DNA of 15,561 nt from JAUSPI01 sp964650385 (GTDB lineage: Bacteria; Desulfobacterota; Syntrophia; Syntrophales; JADFWA01). Under the pieces are notes generated by a model. It saw nothing but the letters and a program-made list of their open reading frames with translations. It did not search any database and was not told where the DNA came from. Every line of letters starts with the position of its first letter. Within the stretch, counting starts at the first letter, position 1. Where the stretch lies: positions 1-15,561 of the forward strand of contig CAZYTP010000061.1 of NCBI GenBank assembly GCA_964650385.1, read 5' to 3'. The translations under genes were made by a program, and so were the position numbers. Below are positions 7,242 through 13,743 of the stretch, piece by piece.

Positions 7242-7276
7242 TGTACTTTAGTGTCTTAGTGCCTCCTGTACTTTAG
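7242..7276 (+). repeat. Two copies of TGTACTTTAG
   Basis: Exact 10-base copies occur at 7242–7251 and 7267–7276, start-to-start distance 25 bases, just upstream of the ricT ribosome site. Between them is a related imperfect unit (GTGTCTTAG at 7251–7259), which suggests slippage-type duplication of a roughly 10-base module. Spacing of about two and a half helical turns could also suit a paired binding site, but nothing else supports that. Confidence 0.4.
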
Positions 7277-7303
7277 CAACTTGCGCATTCAGAAAGGGAA
7301 CTG

Positions 7304-8095
7304 TTGAAAAACATTGTCGGCATAAAGTTTAAAGAAGAAGGAAAGAGATACAGCTTCAATGCAGAAAATCTTCAATTAAAGAAGCATGACAGAGTTGTTG
7401 TCGATACAGATAACGGTTTGACAATAGGGATTGTCGTGTCAGACGTCACGCCCACTCACGCGGATAAATTGCCGGAAAATCTTAAAAACGTTATACGTAA
7501 AATCACTGAAGAGGATTTAAAAATAAGAGAGGAAAATGAGCAGTTTGAAAAAGAGGCCTTCGGGTTTTGCCTTGCAACGATAAGAGAAAAAAATCTTCCA
7601 ATGAAGCTGATTAATGTTGAGTGCCTCCTCGATAAAAGTAAAACCATATTCTATTTTACTGCGGAAAGCAGAGTCGATTTCAGGGAACTTGTAAAGAATC
7701 TTGTCCAAAAATTCCGGACAAGGATTGAGTTAAGGCAAATCGGAATAAGAAATGGAACGCGTATACTCGGCGGTATCGGAGCATGTGGCAGGGAGATTTG
7801 CTGTGCCAGGTTTCTCCATAATTTTGACCGTGTATCAATAAAGATGGCAAAAGAACAGAATATGTCGCTGAATCCTGAGAAGATTTCAGGGCTTTGCGGA
7901 AGACTTATGTGTTGTCTTGCATTTGAATACGACACTTATCTCGATATGAAAAAATCAGTCCCAAAATGTGGAAAGAAAGTCGTTACTCCTGAGGGACAGG
8001 GTAAGGTAATAAGACAGAATGTTTTTAAAGGGAACATCTCCGTTGAGCTGGAAGATGGAAGAGAAATAGACGTCGACATAGAAGATCTCCAATAA
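7304..8095 (+). CDS. ricT: PSP1-domain protein, RicT/YaaT-like
   Basis: This 263-aa cytosolic protein belongs to the PSP1/YaaT family. In Bacillus subtilis RicT works with RicA and RicF in an Fe-S-containing complex that directs RNase Y maturation of selected mRNAs. The PSP1 C-terminal region spans about 80–215. It carries the conserved cysteine clusters Cys161, Cys166, Cys167 (CGREICC) and Cys198, Cys203, Cys204 (CGRLMCC), plus Cys222, consistent with metal-cluster binding. The start is TTG 7304 with AAAGGGA (7293–7299) upstream; no nearer ATG fits the family N-terminus. In Firmicutes yaaT follows holB in the tmk–holB region, and this order is kept here. I see no RicA or RicF gene in the window, so the partner set in this organism is open. 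The stop is 12 bases before metG. Confidence 0.85.
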   Translation: MKNIVGIKFKEEGKRYSFNAENLQLKKHDRVVVDTDNGLTIGIVVSDVTPTHADKLPENLKNVIRKITEEDLKIREENEQFEKEAFGFCLATIREKNLPMKLINVECLLDKSKTIFYFTAESRVDFRELVKNLVQKFRTRIELRQIGIRNGTRILGGIGACGREICCARFLHNFDRVSIKMAKEQNMSLNPEKISGLCGRLMCCLAFEYDTYLDMKKSVPKCGKKVVTPEGQGKVIRQNVFKGNISVELEDGREIDVDIEDLQ

Positions 8096-8106
8096 AGGAA
8101 TGTGTT

Positions 8107-9996
8107 ATGGAAAAAACTTTTTATGTTACAACTCCGATATACTACGTAAACGCCTCACCGCATATCGGTCATGCTTACACCACGATAGTCGCCGATGTTA
8201 TGGCAAGGTTTTATCGCATGTCCGGTTACAGGACATTTTTTTTGACCGGTACCGATGAACATGGGGACAAGATCGCCGAGGCTGCAAAGTATGCCAGGGA
8301 AACCCCTAAGGAATACGCAGATAAAATCAGCGCCCAATTCAGTACGCTCTGGCCACAGCTGGCAATAACCAATGATTATTTCATCAGAACAACAGATGAA
8401 AATCACATTCATACGGTCAGATCAATCTTGCAGAAGGTCTACGATGCCGGAGATATTTATTTCGGAAAATATGAGGGGCATTACTGTGTCGGCTGTGAAC
8501 AATTCTACAAGGATTCAGAGCTGGTGGAGGGTAAATGTCCCGATCATCAGACGATTCCGGAATACAGGGAAGAAAGCAACTACTTCTTCAAGATGAGCAA
8601 ATATCAGGACTGGCTGATTCAACATATAAAGGATAATCCGGATTTTATAAGACCGGAAAGATATAAAAATGAGGTCCTTGCCTTTCTGAGGGAACCACTG
8701 GGGGATCTGTGCATATCAAGACCTAAAACGCGGCTTACCTGGGGCATAACCCTTCCCTTTGATGAAGATTACGTGACTTATGTCTGGTTTGACGCCCTGA
8801 TAAATTACATCAGCGGTCTGGACTATCCTGATGGAGAGAATTTCAAGACTTTCTGGCATGTCTCAGAGCACCTGATAGCCAAGGATATCCTGAAACCGCA
8901 CGGCATTTATTGGCCGACAATGTTAAAAGCGGCGGGCATAGAATCCTATAAACATTTGAACGTGCACGGCTACTGGAATATCGATGCGGGCAAAATGTCG
9001 AAAAGCAGGGGAACCGTGGTAAGCCCCATGGAACTGAAGGATAAGTACGGTCTGGATGCGTTCAGGTACTTTTTACTCAGGGACATGGTCTTCGGCCTTG
9101 ATTCAAATTTCAGTGAGGAAAATTTTGTTCAGAGACTCAACTCAGATCTTGCAAACGACCTAGGGAACCTGGTCAGCAGGACACTTGCAATGGCTGTAAA
9201 ATACTGCGATGGGAAAGTGCCAAAACCTCATACCTTCTCAGAAGAAGATACCTCCCTCATCGAAACAGCAGGAAAGATCCTGCCCGCAATAGAATCATCG
9301 TTTTGTGAACTGGCCTTCCATAAGGCATTGATCTCTATCTGGAATTTTATTAACACGACAAACAAATATATAGTGACAAGCGAGCCCTGGCTGCTCGCCA
9401 AAGATCCTGACGCTCGTGAGAGACTGGAGACAGTTATCTATAACCTTTTGGAATCCCTGCGCGTAATTGCCGTTTTTATCTATCCCTTTATGCCCGACAC
9501 CTCAGAGAAGATAATGCGCCATCTCGGGATAGAAGATAACCAGGCCCCGGATCTCAACAGCATTCGCAACTGGGGAGGGCTAAAAAGCGGAAATTCTCTG
9601 ACCCGCGGTCCCGCCCTCTTCCCAAGGGTTGAATACAAGGATGGAGAAGAAATATTGAAAGACAAAGAAACGATGCCGGAAATAAGTTATGAAGACTTCC
9701 AGAAAGTAGACATAAAGGTTGCGCGGATAGTCGAGGCGGAGGCAATCCCCAAATCGGATAAATTGCTTAAACTAAAGGTAGATATCGGTGAAGAGAGAAT
9801 CGTCGTTGCCGGCATTGCCAAAGACTACAAACCGGAAGAGCTGATAGGGAAAAAGATAGCAGTAATAACAAACTTGAAACCGGTGAAGCTGATGGGTGTG
9901 GAATCCCGCGGCATGCTTCTGGCAGCGGACACCGACGATGGCCTGACTATTTTGTCTTTTGACGGTGATGCTAAGACGGGAGCGAAAATCAAATAG
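8107..9996 (+). CDS. metG: Methionyl-tRNA synthetase with C-terminal tRNA-binding domain
   Basis: This class I synthetase charges tRNA-Met, including the initiator, with methionine. The 629-aa protein contains HIGH at 19–22 and KMSKS at 296–300. The zinc knuckle insert has Cys127, Cys130, Cys144 and a histidine (His147) as the probable fourth ligand, a variant seen in one branch of bacterial MetRS. EHLIAKDILKPHGIYWP at 254–270 is the expected methionine-site region. An anticodon-binding helical domain follows. Residues about 525–629 form an EMAPII-like OB-fold tRNA-binding domain (FQKVDIKVARIVEAE, then GIAKDY and NLKPVKLMGVES), which promotes dimerisation and tRNA affinity. An AAAGGA at 8094–8099 overlaps the ricT stop and sets the start at ATG 8107, so ricT and metG are likely cotranscribed. 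Confidence 0.97.
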   Translation: MEKTFYVTTPIYYVNASPHIGHAYTTIVADVMARFYRMSGYRTFFLTGTDEHGDKIAEAAKYARETPKEYADKISAQFSTLWPQLAITNDYFIRTTDENHIHTVRSILQKVYDAGDIYFGKYEGHYCVGCEQFYKDSELVEGKCPDHQTIPEYREESNYFFKMSKYQDWLIQHIKDNPDFIRPERYKNEVLAFLREPLGDLCISRPKTRLTWGITLPFDEDYVTYVWFDALINYISGLDYPDGENFKTFWHVSEHLIAKDILKPHGIYWPTMLKAAGIESYKHLNVHGYWNIDAGKMSKSRGTVVSPMELKDKYGLDAFRYFLLRDMVFGLDSNFSEENFVQRLNSDLANDLGNLVSRTLAMAVKYCDGKVPKPHTFSEEDTSLIETAGKILPAIESSFCELAFHKALISIWNFINTTNKYIVTSEPWLLAKDPDARERLETVIYNLLESLRVIAVFIYPFMPDTSEKIMRHLGIEDNQAPDLNSIRNWGGLKSGNSLTRGPALFPRVEYKDGEEILKDKETMPEISYEDFQKVDIKVARIVEAEAIPKSDKLLKLKVDIGEERIVVAGIAKDYKPEELIGKKIAVITNLKPVKLMGVESRGMLLAADTDDGLTILSFDGDAKTGAKIK

Positions 9997-10013
9997 TGGC
10001 AAATTTTCACGCC

Positions 10014-10030
10014 GGGGTGTAACCCACCCT
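10014..10030 (+). terminator. Weak terminator-like hairpin after metG
   Basis: GGGTG (10015–10019) pairs with CACCC (10025–10029), extended by a G•T pair, around a five-base loop. A run of six T occurs at 10040–10045, ten bases beyond the stem and so too far for a textbook intrinsic terminator. It lies 18 bases after the metG stop and 35 before metF, so it may partly separate the two. Confidence 0.35.
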
Positions 10031-10051
10031 TATTGTAAGTTTTTTCAAATT

Positions 10052-10057
10052 GGAGGA
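10052..10057 (+). promoter_or_regulatory. Ribosome binding site that fixes the metF start
   Basis: GGAGGA sits seven bases before ATG 10065. A longer in-frame reading from TTG 10050 would place the ribosome site inside the coding sequence, so ATG 10065 is the real start. Confidence 0.8.
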
Positions 10058-10064
10058 AATAGTT

Positions 10065-10946
10065 ATGCGAGTTGCAAATTTGTATGAGACAAGTAAAAAA
10101 CCTGTTATCTCTTTCGAGTTTTTTCCGCCGAGAGACGAAAAAACCGCAAAAAATTTTGAAAAAGTTATAGATGCTATCGCAACATTAGAACCTCATTATA
10201 TGTCAGTTACCTTTGGAGCCGGCGGTTCAACCAGAGATGGTTCATTCCAAACAGTTAAAAAATTAGTTGCCGACAAAAAGTTGCCGACTGTTGCCTATAT
10301 GGCCGGTTATGGTTTAGGACCGGAAGAAATAACAGAGGTTCTGGATAAATATCGGGATCTGGGCGTTGAAACAATTTTTGTTATCCGCGGCGATGAGCCC
10401 GCCAATATCAACCAATTTACCCCCCATCCTGACAGTTTTCAATACGCATCGGATATGCTGTCTTTTATCAATGAACGTTATGATTTCGATCTTGGATGCG
10501 CGGGTTATCCTGAAGGACATATCCAGGCAGAAAGTCTTGATAAAGATATTGAATATCTGAAAATCAAAGTAAATAACGGTGCCCGATATGTTGTTGCCCA
10601 GTATTTTTATGACAACGGCTATTTTTTTGAGTATATCAAAAAGTGCAGGGCAGCCGGCATTTCTGTTCCTATTATCCCTGGCATCATGCCGATATACAGT
10701 ATTAAAATGACTGAAATGCTGGCCAAACTTTGTGGAACCAGTATTACCGATGAAATACGTATTAGTCTGCAAAAATTGTCGGCAGATGAAAAAAATGCTG
10801 TTGAAAATTATGGAATTGATTTTGCGGTTCAACAATGCCGGGAACTACTGAAAAACGGGGTTGCAGGATTGCACTTTTATACCATGGATCGTAGCCGATC
10901 AGTAACAGAAATTATCAACCGTCTACGCGGGGAAAACCTGGTGTAA
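10065..10946 (+). CDS. metF: 5,10-methylenetetrahydrofolate reductase
   Basis: This 293-aa FAD-dependent TIM-barrel enzyme reduces methylene-THF to methyl-THF, the methyl donor for methionine synthesis and, in some anaerobes, a step of the Wood–Ljungdahl pathway. Family marks are ISFEFFPPR with Glu18, VTFGAGGSTRD (48–58), RGDEPAN with Asp110, the AGYPEGH segment, QYFYDN, IIPGIMPI and the C-terminal GLHFYTMDRS. The segment aligned with the usual H-L-T-C near the flavin reads YMAG (78–81), an atypical local sequence. No metV-like partner, which accompanies acetogen MetF, is next to it. Base composition is visibly more AT-rich than the flanking + strand genes, suggesting a different history. It stands alone between metG and the convergent fba, and a role in methionine biosynthesis is the simplest reading. 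Confidence 0.93.
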   Translation: MRVANLYETSKKPVISFEFFPPRDEKTAKNFEKVIDAIATLEPHYMSVTFGAGGSTRDGSFQTVKKLVADKKLPTVAYMAGYGLGPEEITEVLDKYRDLGVETIFVIRGDEPANINQFTPHPDSFQYASDMLSFINERYDFDLGCAGYPEGHIQAESLDKDIEYLKIKVNNGARYVVAQYFYDNGYFFEYIKKCRAAGISVPIIPGIMPIYSIKMTEMLAKLCGTSITDEIRISLQKLSADEKNAVENYGIDFAVQQCRELLKNGVAGLHFYTMDRSRSVTEIINRLRGENLV

Positions 10947-10962
10947 TCTTTTATTCAGGACA

Positions 10963-11079
10963 ATGGAAACCTTATCCACTGAAACCGTAAATGAGAGCCT
11001 ATGCAGGTTGTACCTTGAGCGGTGCATGGTTTTAAAAGAAACTCAACCGATAGAAACTGAAATGGGGTCTGGGCAATGA
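10963..11079 (+). CDS. Possible 38-codon open frame, unidentified
   Basis: An ATG-started 38-codon frame lies in the 161-base spacer between metF and fba, beginning METLSTETVNESLCRLYLER. An AGGA stands only two bases before the ATG, too close for good initiation. The peptide has a mixed, protein-like composition, but I recognise no family. It may be a remnant of a longer gene or chance. The spacer otherwise shows no convincing terminator for either convergent neighbour. Confidence 0.18.
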   Translation: METLSTETVNESLCRLYLERCMVLKETQPIETEMGSGQ

Positions 11080-11107
11080 AAGAAAAGTAAGTGTGTTTGT
11101 ATCTGTC

Positions 11108-12499
11108 TTATTTTAAAGAATCTGGAATCTTTAAAGCTACATCTACCGGTTTTACATAATTATCAACTACGTCTTTCGTGTTCAACACATTCAATTTATT
11201 GAACAGAAAAGAAAATTTATTTTTCAGTTCATCTCCGATTGCCTTCCGTATCTCCGGGGGCAGGCTCCACATTTCCTTTTTAAAAGGACCAAATCCTTTC
11301 TTCCTGGTTTTATAAATAAACTGCTCTTCAGTATCTTTTTCCTTCCACTCTCCAATCAGGTCTGTCTTTATGTAATTATAGATTTTTCCTTTCAACTCTG
11401 CGGGAAAGCTTTGGCTGTCATAAATTATATTCTGGAATCCTGTTGCCAGATGAACCTCAGAGGCTCCTGCCTGGAGAAATTTATCAAATGCCTCATCAGG
11501 GAGAGTAGAAGCCCCGTGTTGAACAGCACCGGAAAGTCCGTAGATGGATCTGGCCGCATCAGAAAGTTTTTCCAGGGTATCAAAATCAATTTTCACCTTG
11601 GCTACAGTACCGTCCGGGAGTGGAACCCCGCCGTGCGTGGCTCCGGTCTGTACGCTAATCTTACTGATTCCTTTAAGCCCTTCTCCTCTTTTACTCAATT
11701 CTTCCAGATAACCGTCCATGAAAGCCTGCAGTTCTTCAACTGTACTGTTTTTAGTGCCTATCTCCCCGATCTCACCACCAACGGAAATTGTGATTCCCTC
11801 AGGTTCTATATCCCGGATCATGGCGGTCATATCGGCCGCAATGGTATAATTTTTTTCCTGCTGTTCCTTGATAGTGGGCTTGCTCAAATCCACCAATGTG
11901 GAGGTATCGATATCGATATTATAAAATCCACCTTCAATCCCTTCCTTTACTATGTCTTTGACCGCCTCAATTTCTCTGGCAGGATCTTGGGTGAATTTCT
12001 TTAAATTGACCTGGAAATGGTCACCCTGCATAAACAGTGGCCCTCGAAACCCTGTCTTAATGGCAGCGGCAGTAACCACGGTTGTGTATTCCTTCGGCCG
12101 CTGGTCAGTATATTCGATCTCTGAACGGGCAATTTCAAAGATAATCGGTCCTATATTACCCTTGACTGCGGAGCGTAAAATAGCCTGGGCAGAATCATAG
12201 GTTATCCCCCTTAAATTAATCGCTGGAACCGTGAAACCCGCCACTTCTTTTCTACCCATGGCCTCATACAGAGATTGAATGGATGCAGAGATAACGCCCA
12301 GGGCAACCCCGGCCCGCCTGATCAGCCAACTGGCTGCTTCTACGACTTTTTCAGAAGGGCTGAACACTGCGGAAAAGATAAGGTTGTCAATCAATTTCAC
12401 TCGAAGATCTGATTCATGCAGTACCCCTACATCATTTCCCTCAATTTTTAATACTCCTTCTATCCCCTTCTTCAACTGGTCAATATTTTCATAAATCAT
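11108..12499 (-). CDS. fba: Class II fructose-bisphosphate aldolase, long form
   Basis: The 463-aa zinc-dependent aldolase interconverts fructose 1,6-bisphosphate with DHAP and glyceraldehyde 3-phosphate. The metal-site motifs are in order: QGDHF (Asp160, His161), GGEIGEIG (Glu243/Glu246), ATHGG (His289) and VQHGAS (His328). Before the TIM-barrel core, which starts near residue 87 (AGFTVPAINLRG), lies an N-terminal helical extension. A C-terminal tail runs past about 370. Both make it longer than the usual 285–360 residues of class II aldolases. The start is ATG 12499, eight bases after AAGAGG (12513–12508); the longer GTG reading at 12508 overlaps that site. It lies 43 bases downstream of fbp on the same strand, so the pair reads as a gluconeogenic operon. 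A tagatose-bisphosphate aldolase is a less likely alternative. Confidence 0.9.
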   Translation of the reverse strand: MIYENIDQLKKGIEGVLKIEGNDVGVLHESDLRVKLIDNLIFSAVFSPSEKVVEAASWLIRRAGVALGVISASIQSLYEAMGRKEVAGFTVPAINLRGITYDSAQAILRSAVKGNIGPIIFEIARSEIEYTDQRPKEYTTVVTAAAIKTGFRGPLFMQGDHFQVNLKKFTQDPAREIEAVKDIVKEGIEGGFYNIDIDTSTLVDLSKPTIKEQQEKNYTIAADMTAMIRDIEPEGITISVGGEIGEIGTKNSTVEELQAFMDGYLEELSKRGEGLKGISKISVQTGATHGGVPLPDGTVAKVKIDFDTLEKLSDAARSIYGLSGAVQHGASTLPDEAFDKFLQAGASEVHLATGFQNIIYDSQSFPAELKGKIYNYIKTDLIGEWKEKDTEEQFIYKTRKKGFGPFKKEMWSLPPEIRKAIGDELKNKFSFLFNKLNVLNTKDVVDNYVKPVDVALKIPDSLK

Positions 12500-12507
12500 C
12501 GTCATCA

Positions 12508-12513
12508 CCTCTT
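12508..12513 (-). promoter_or_regulatory. Ribosome binding site that fixes the fba start
   Basis: On the minus strand AAGAGG (12513–12508) is eight bases before ATG 12499. The alternative GTG 12508 overlaps it and ATG 12505 is only two bases past it, so both are disfavoured. Confidence 0.65.
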
Positions 12514-12542
12514 ATCGGCCGACCTTGGATAAAGTTTTTAAC

Positions 12543-13469
12543 TCATTTTAAGAATTCCTTTGCTTTTTCGACTTCGAAACGGCTTCCGATGTAAATGGGT
12601 GACCGCTGATCCAGACTTTTCGGTTTCATTGACAGAATATCTTCTTCCCCGTTTGTGGCCATTCCTCCTGCCTGAGTTACGATAAATGCCATAGGCTGAA
12701 GCTCAAAAATCAGCCGTAATTTTCCCTTTGAACTTCCCTTTAGGGCAGGATAAGTAAAAAGTCCTCCCTTTTTAATTAAAATCTGATTGAAGTCGGGCAC
12801 AAAACCACCGCTATAACGGAGTTTGTATCCCTCACTTTCCAGATATTCAACAAATTTCAGATGTTCGGGAGTCCAGTCCCTTCGTAAACCCCCTATACTA
12901 TAAATAGATCCTCTTTCTTTTAAGATAATATTCTCTTCTGCTAAAACATATTCCCCCTCTTTATTCAAAACAAATTCATGAGCGCCTTTACCTGCAGAAT
13001 AAATCATTGTAATAAGGGGACCATAAGTGATGTACATTGCAGCCACAATATTACCTTCGCCTAAAACAGGTCCATCATAAATGCCGATAATTGTTCCTAT
13101 GGACAGATTAGTATCCACAAGAGAAGATCCGTCCAGGGGATCTGCCGTCACAAAATATTTTTCATGACCCTTTCCTATCTGTACCACAGAGTCCTGCTCT
13201 TCCGAGGCATACTCACGCACAAATCCTGAAAATTTAAGCTGACTGTGGAGTATATCATCAGCACTTCTATCTAAGGCAAGCTGCTCCTCGCCATAAATGT
13301 TTTGAAAGCCGGCAAGTTTTCGGTTTGATTCATCAATCTTGGCAGAAATGTATTTGCCTGTCACCGCTATTTGCCACATCAGCCTGCGCAGATCTACCTC
13401 AACACCGGCCATCCACATATGTCGCCGCAAATCAACAAAACCCTTAGTGGCATCTGATATATCTCCCAT
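12543..13469 (-). CDS. fbp: Fructose-1,6-bisphosphatase, class I
   Basis: This 308-aa cytosolic Mg-dependent phosphatase converts fructose 1,6-bisphosphate to fructose 6-phosphate, the committed gluconeogenic step. The class I signature is complete: metal-binding Glu90/Glu91 in ASEEQD, DPLDGSS at 110–116 (Asp110, Asp113), SAGKGAHEF, the substrate-binding YSGGFVPDFNQ (219–229), YPALKGSSKGKLRLIFE ending at Glu256, and QAGGMATNG. The last patterns distinguish it from inositol monophosphatase and from class II GlpX. The length is slightly below the about 330 aa of the enterobacterial enzyme, mainly at the N-terminus. The start is ATG 13469, six bases after AGAGGA (13481–13476). A tRNA-Leu gene ends only 28 bases upstream on the same strand and no separate promoter is evident, so cotranscription with the tRNA is possible. 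Confidence 0.94.
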   Translation of the reverse strand: MGDISDATKGFVDLRRHMWMAGVEVDLRRLMWQIAVTGKYISAKIDESNRKLAGFQNIYGEEQLALDRSADDILHSQLKFSGFVREYASEEQDSVVQIGKGHEKYFVTADPLDGSSLVDTNLSIGTIIGIYDGPVLGEGNIVAAMYITYGPLITMIYSAGKGAHEFVLNKEGEYVLAEENIILKERGSIYSIGGLRRDWTPEHLKFVEYLESEGYKLRYSGGFVPDFNQILIKKGGLFTYPALKGSSKGKLRLIFELQPMAFIVTQAGGMATNGEEDILSMKPKSLDQRSPIYIGSRFEVEKAKEFLK

Positions 13470-13475
13470 GGTCAA

Positions 13476-13481
13476 TCCTCT
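13476..13481 (-). promoter_or_regulatory. Ribosome binding site that fixes the fbp start
   Basis: AGAGGA on the minus strand (13481–13476) is six bases before ATG 13469. The TTG at 13475 directly abuts it and cannot be the start. Confidence 0.65.
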
Positions 13482-13497
13482 TGAAAATAAAAATTAC

Positions 13498-13584
13498 TGG
13501 TGCCGAAGCCCGGACTTGAACCGGGACAGGCATGCGCCCACTAGACCCTGAACCTAGCGCGTCTACCAATTCCGCCACTTCGGC
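13498..13584 (-). tRNA. tRNA-Leu (anticodon CAG)
   Basis: The 87-base class II tRNA is read on the minus strand. The acceptor GCCGAAG (13584–13578) pairs with CTTCGGC (13508–13502), followed by discriminator A and an encoded CCA (13500–13498). The D-arm reads GCGGAATTGGTAGACGC as in other bacterial leucine tRNAs. The anticodon stem CTAGG/TCTAG (one G•U) carries the loop TTCAGGG, with anticodon CAG at 13550–13548 decoding CUG. A long variable arm follows, and the T-arm is CCCGG-TTCAAGT-CCGGG. All features fit leucine. It lies directly upstream of fbp on the same strand. Confidence 0.96.
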
Positions 13585-13593
13585 ACTCTTAGA

Positions 13594-13599
13594 ATTTTA
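13594..13599 (-). promoter_or_regulatory. Candidate -10 element of the tRNA-Leu promoter
   Basis: TAAAAT (13599–13594 on the minus strand) matches the sigma-70 -10 consensus at five of six positions and ends nine bases before the tRNA 5' end. No good -35 lies 16–18 bases upstream. An alternative pair is TTGAAA (13631–13626) with a poor TAACTT (13608–13603), 17 bases apart. The region is AT-rich, so the assignment is tentative. Confidence 0.3.
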
Positions 13600-13643
13600 C
13601 TTAAGTTACATTGTTTTTTAGCAAATTTCAAGGGCAAATAAAC

Positions 13644-13671
13644 TTGAATTTATTTACATTAGTGTTATTGT
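13644..13671 (+). promoter_or_regulatory. Candidate sigma-70 promoter for ribF
   Basis: TTGAAT (13644–13649) and TATTGT (13666–13671) are separated by 16 bases, each matching four of six consensus positions. Transcription would begin near 13678, leaving a leader of about 65 bases. The spacer lies between the divergent tRNA-Leu and ribF, so a + strand promoter must exist here or ribF would be untranscribed. The exact site is uncertain. Confidence 0.3.
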
Positions 13672-13677
13672 AGCGAA

Positions 13678-13694
13678 ATTATCGTATCGGTAAT
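13678..13694 (+). promoter_or_regulatory. Small hairpin in the ribF leader
   Basis: ATTATCG (13678–13684) pairs with CGGTAAT (13688–13694), one U•G included, around a TAT loop. It would sit at or near the 5' end of a message from the candidate promoter. It lacks any conserved FMN-riboswitch sequence and could simply be a stabilising 5' hairpin. Confidence 0.25.
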
Positions 13695-13743
13695 CACAGT
13701 TGAAAAATGCATCATAAAGACTTGACCCCACAAAGGTTACTAA

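Noticed and set aside
9997..10064. SAM riboswitch or T-box ahead of metF
   Set aside because: Only 68 bases separate metG and metF, with one short G/C hairpin. No room or conserved core for a SAM aptamer or T-box.
10990..11035. Group II intron domain V-like sequence (GAGCC then ATGCA/TGCAT)
   Set aside because: The loop between the arms is far longer than the fixed 34-base domain V, the pairing contains mismatches, and no intron reverse transcriptase is nearby.
13585..13743. FMN riboswitch ahead of ribF
   Set aside because: The 159-base spacer has only a small 7-bp hairpin and AT-rich sequence. None of the conserved G-rich FMN-aptamer segments is present, and a leader of about 65 bases is too short.
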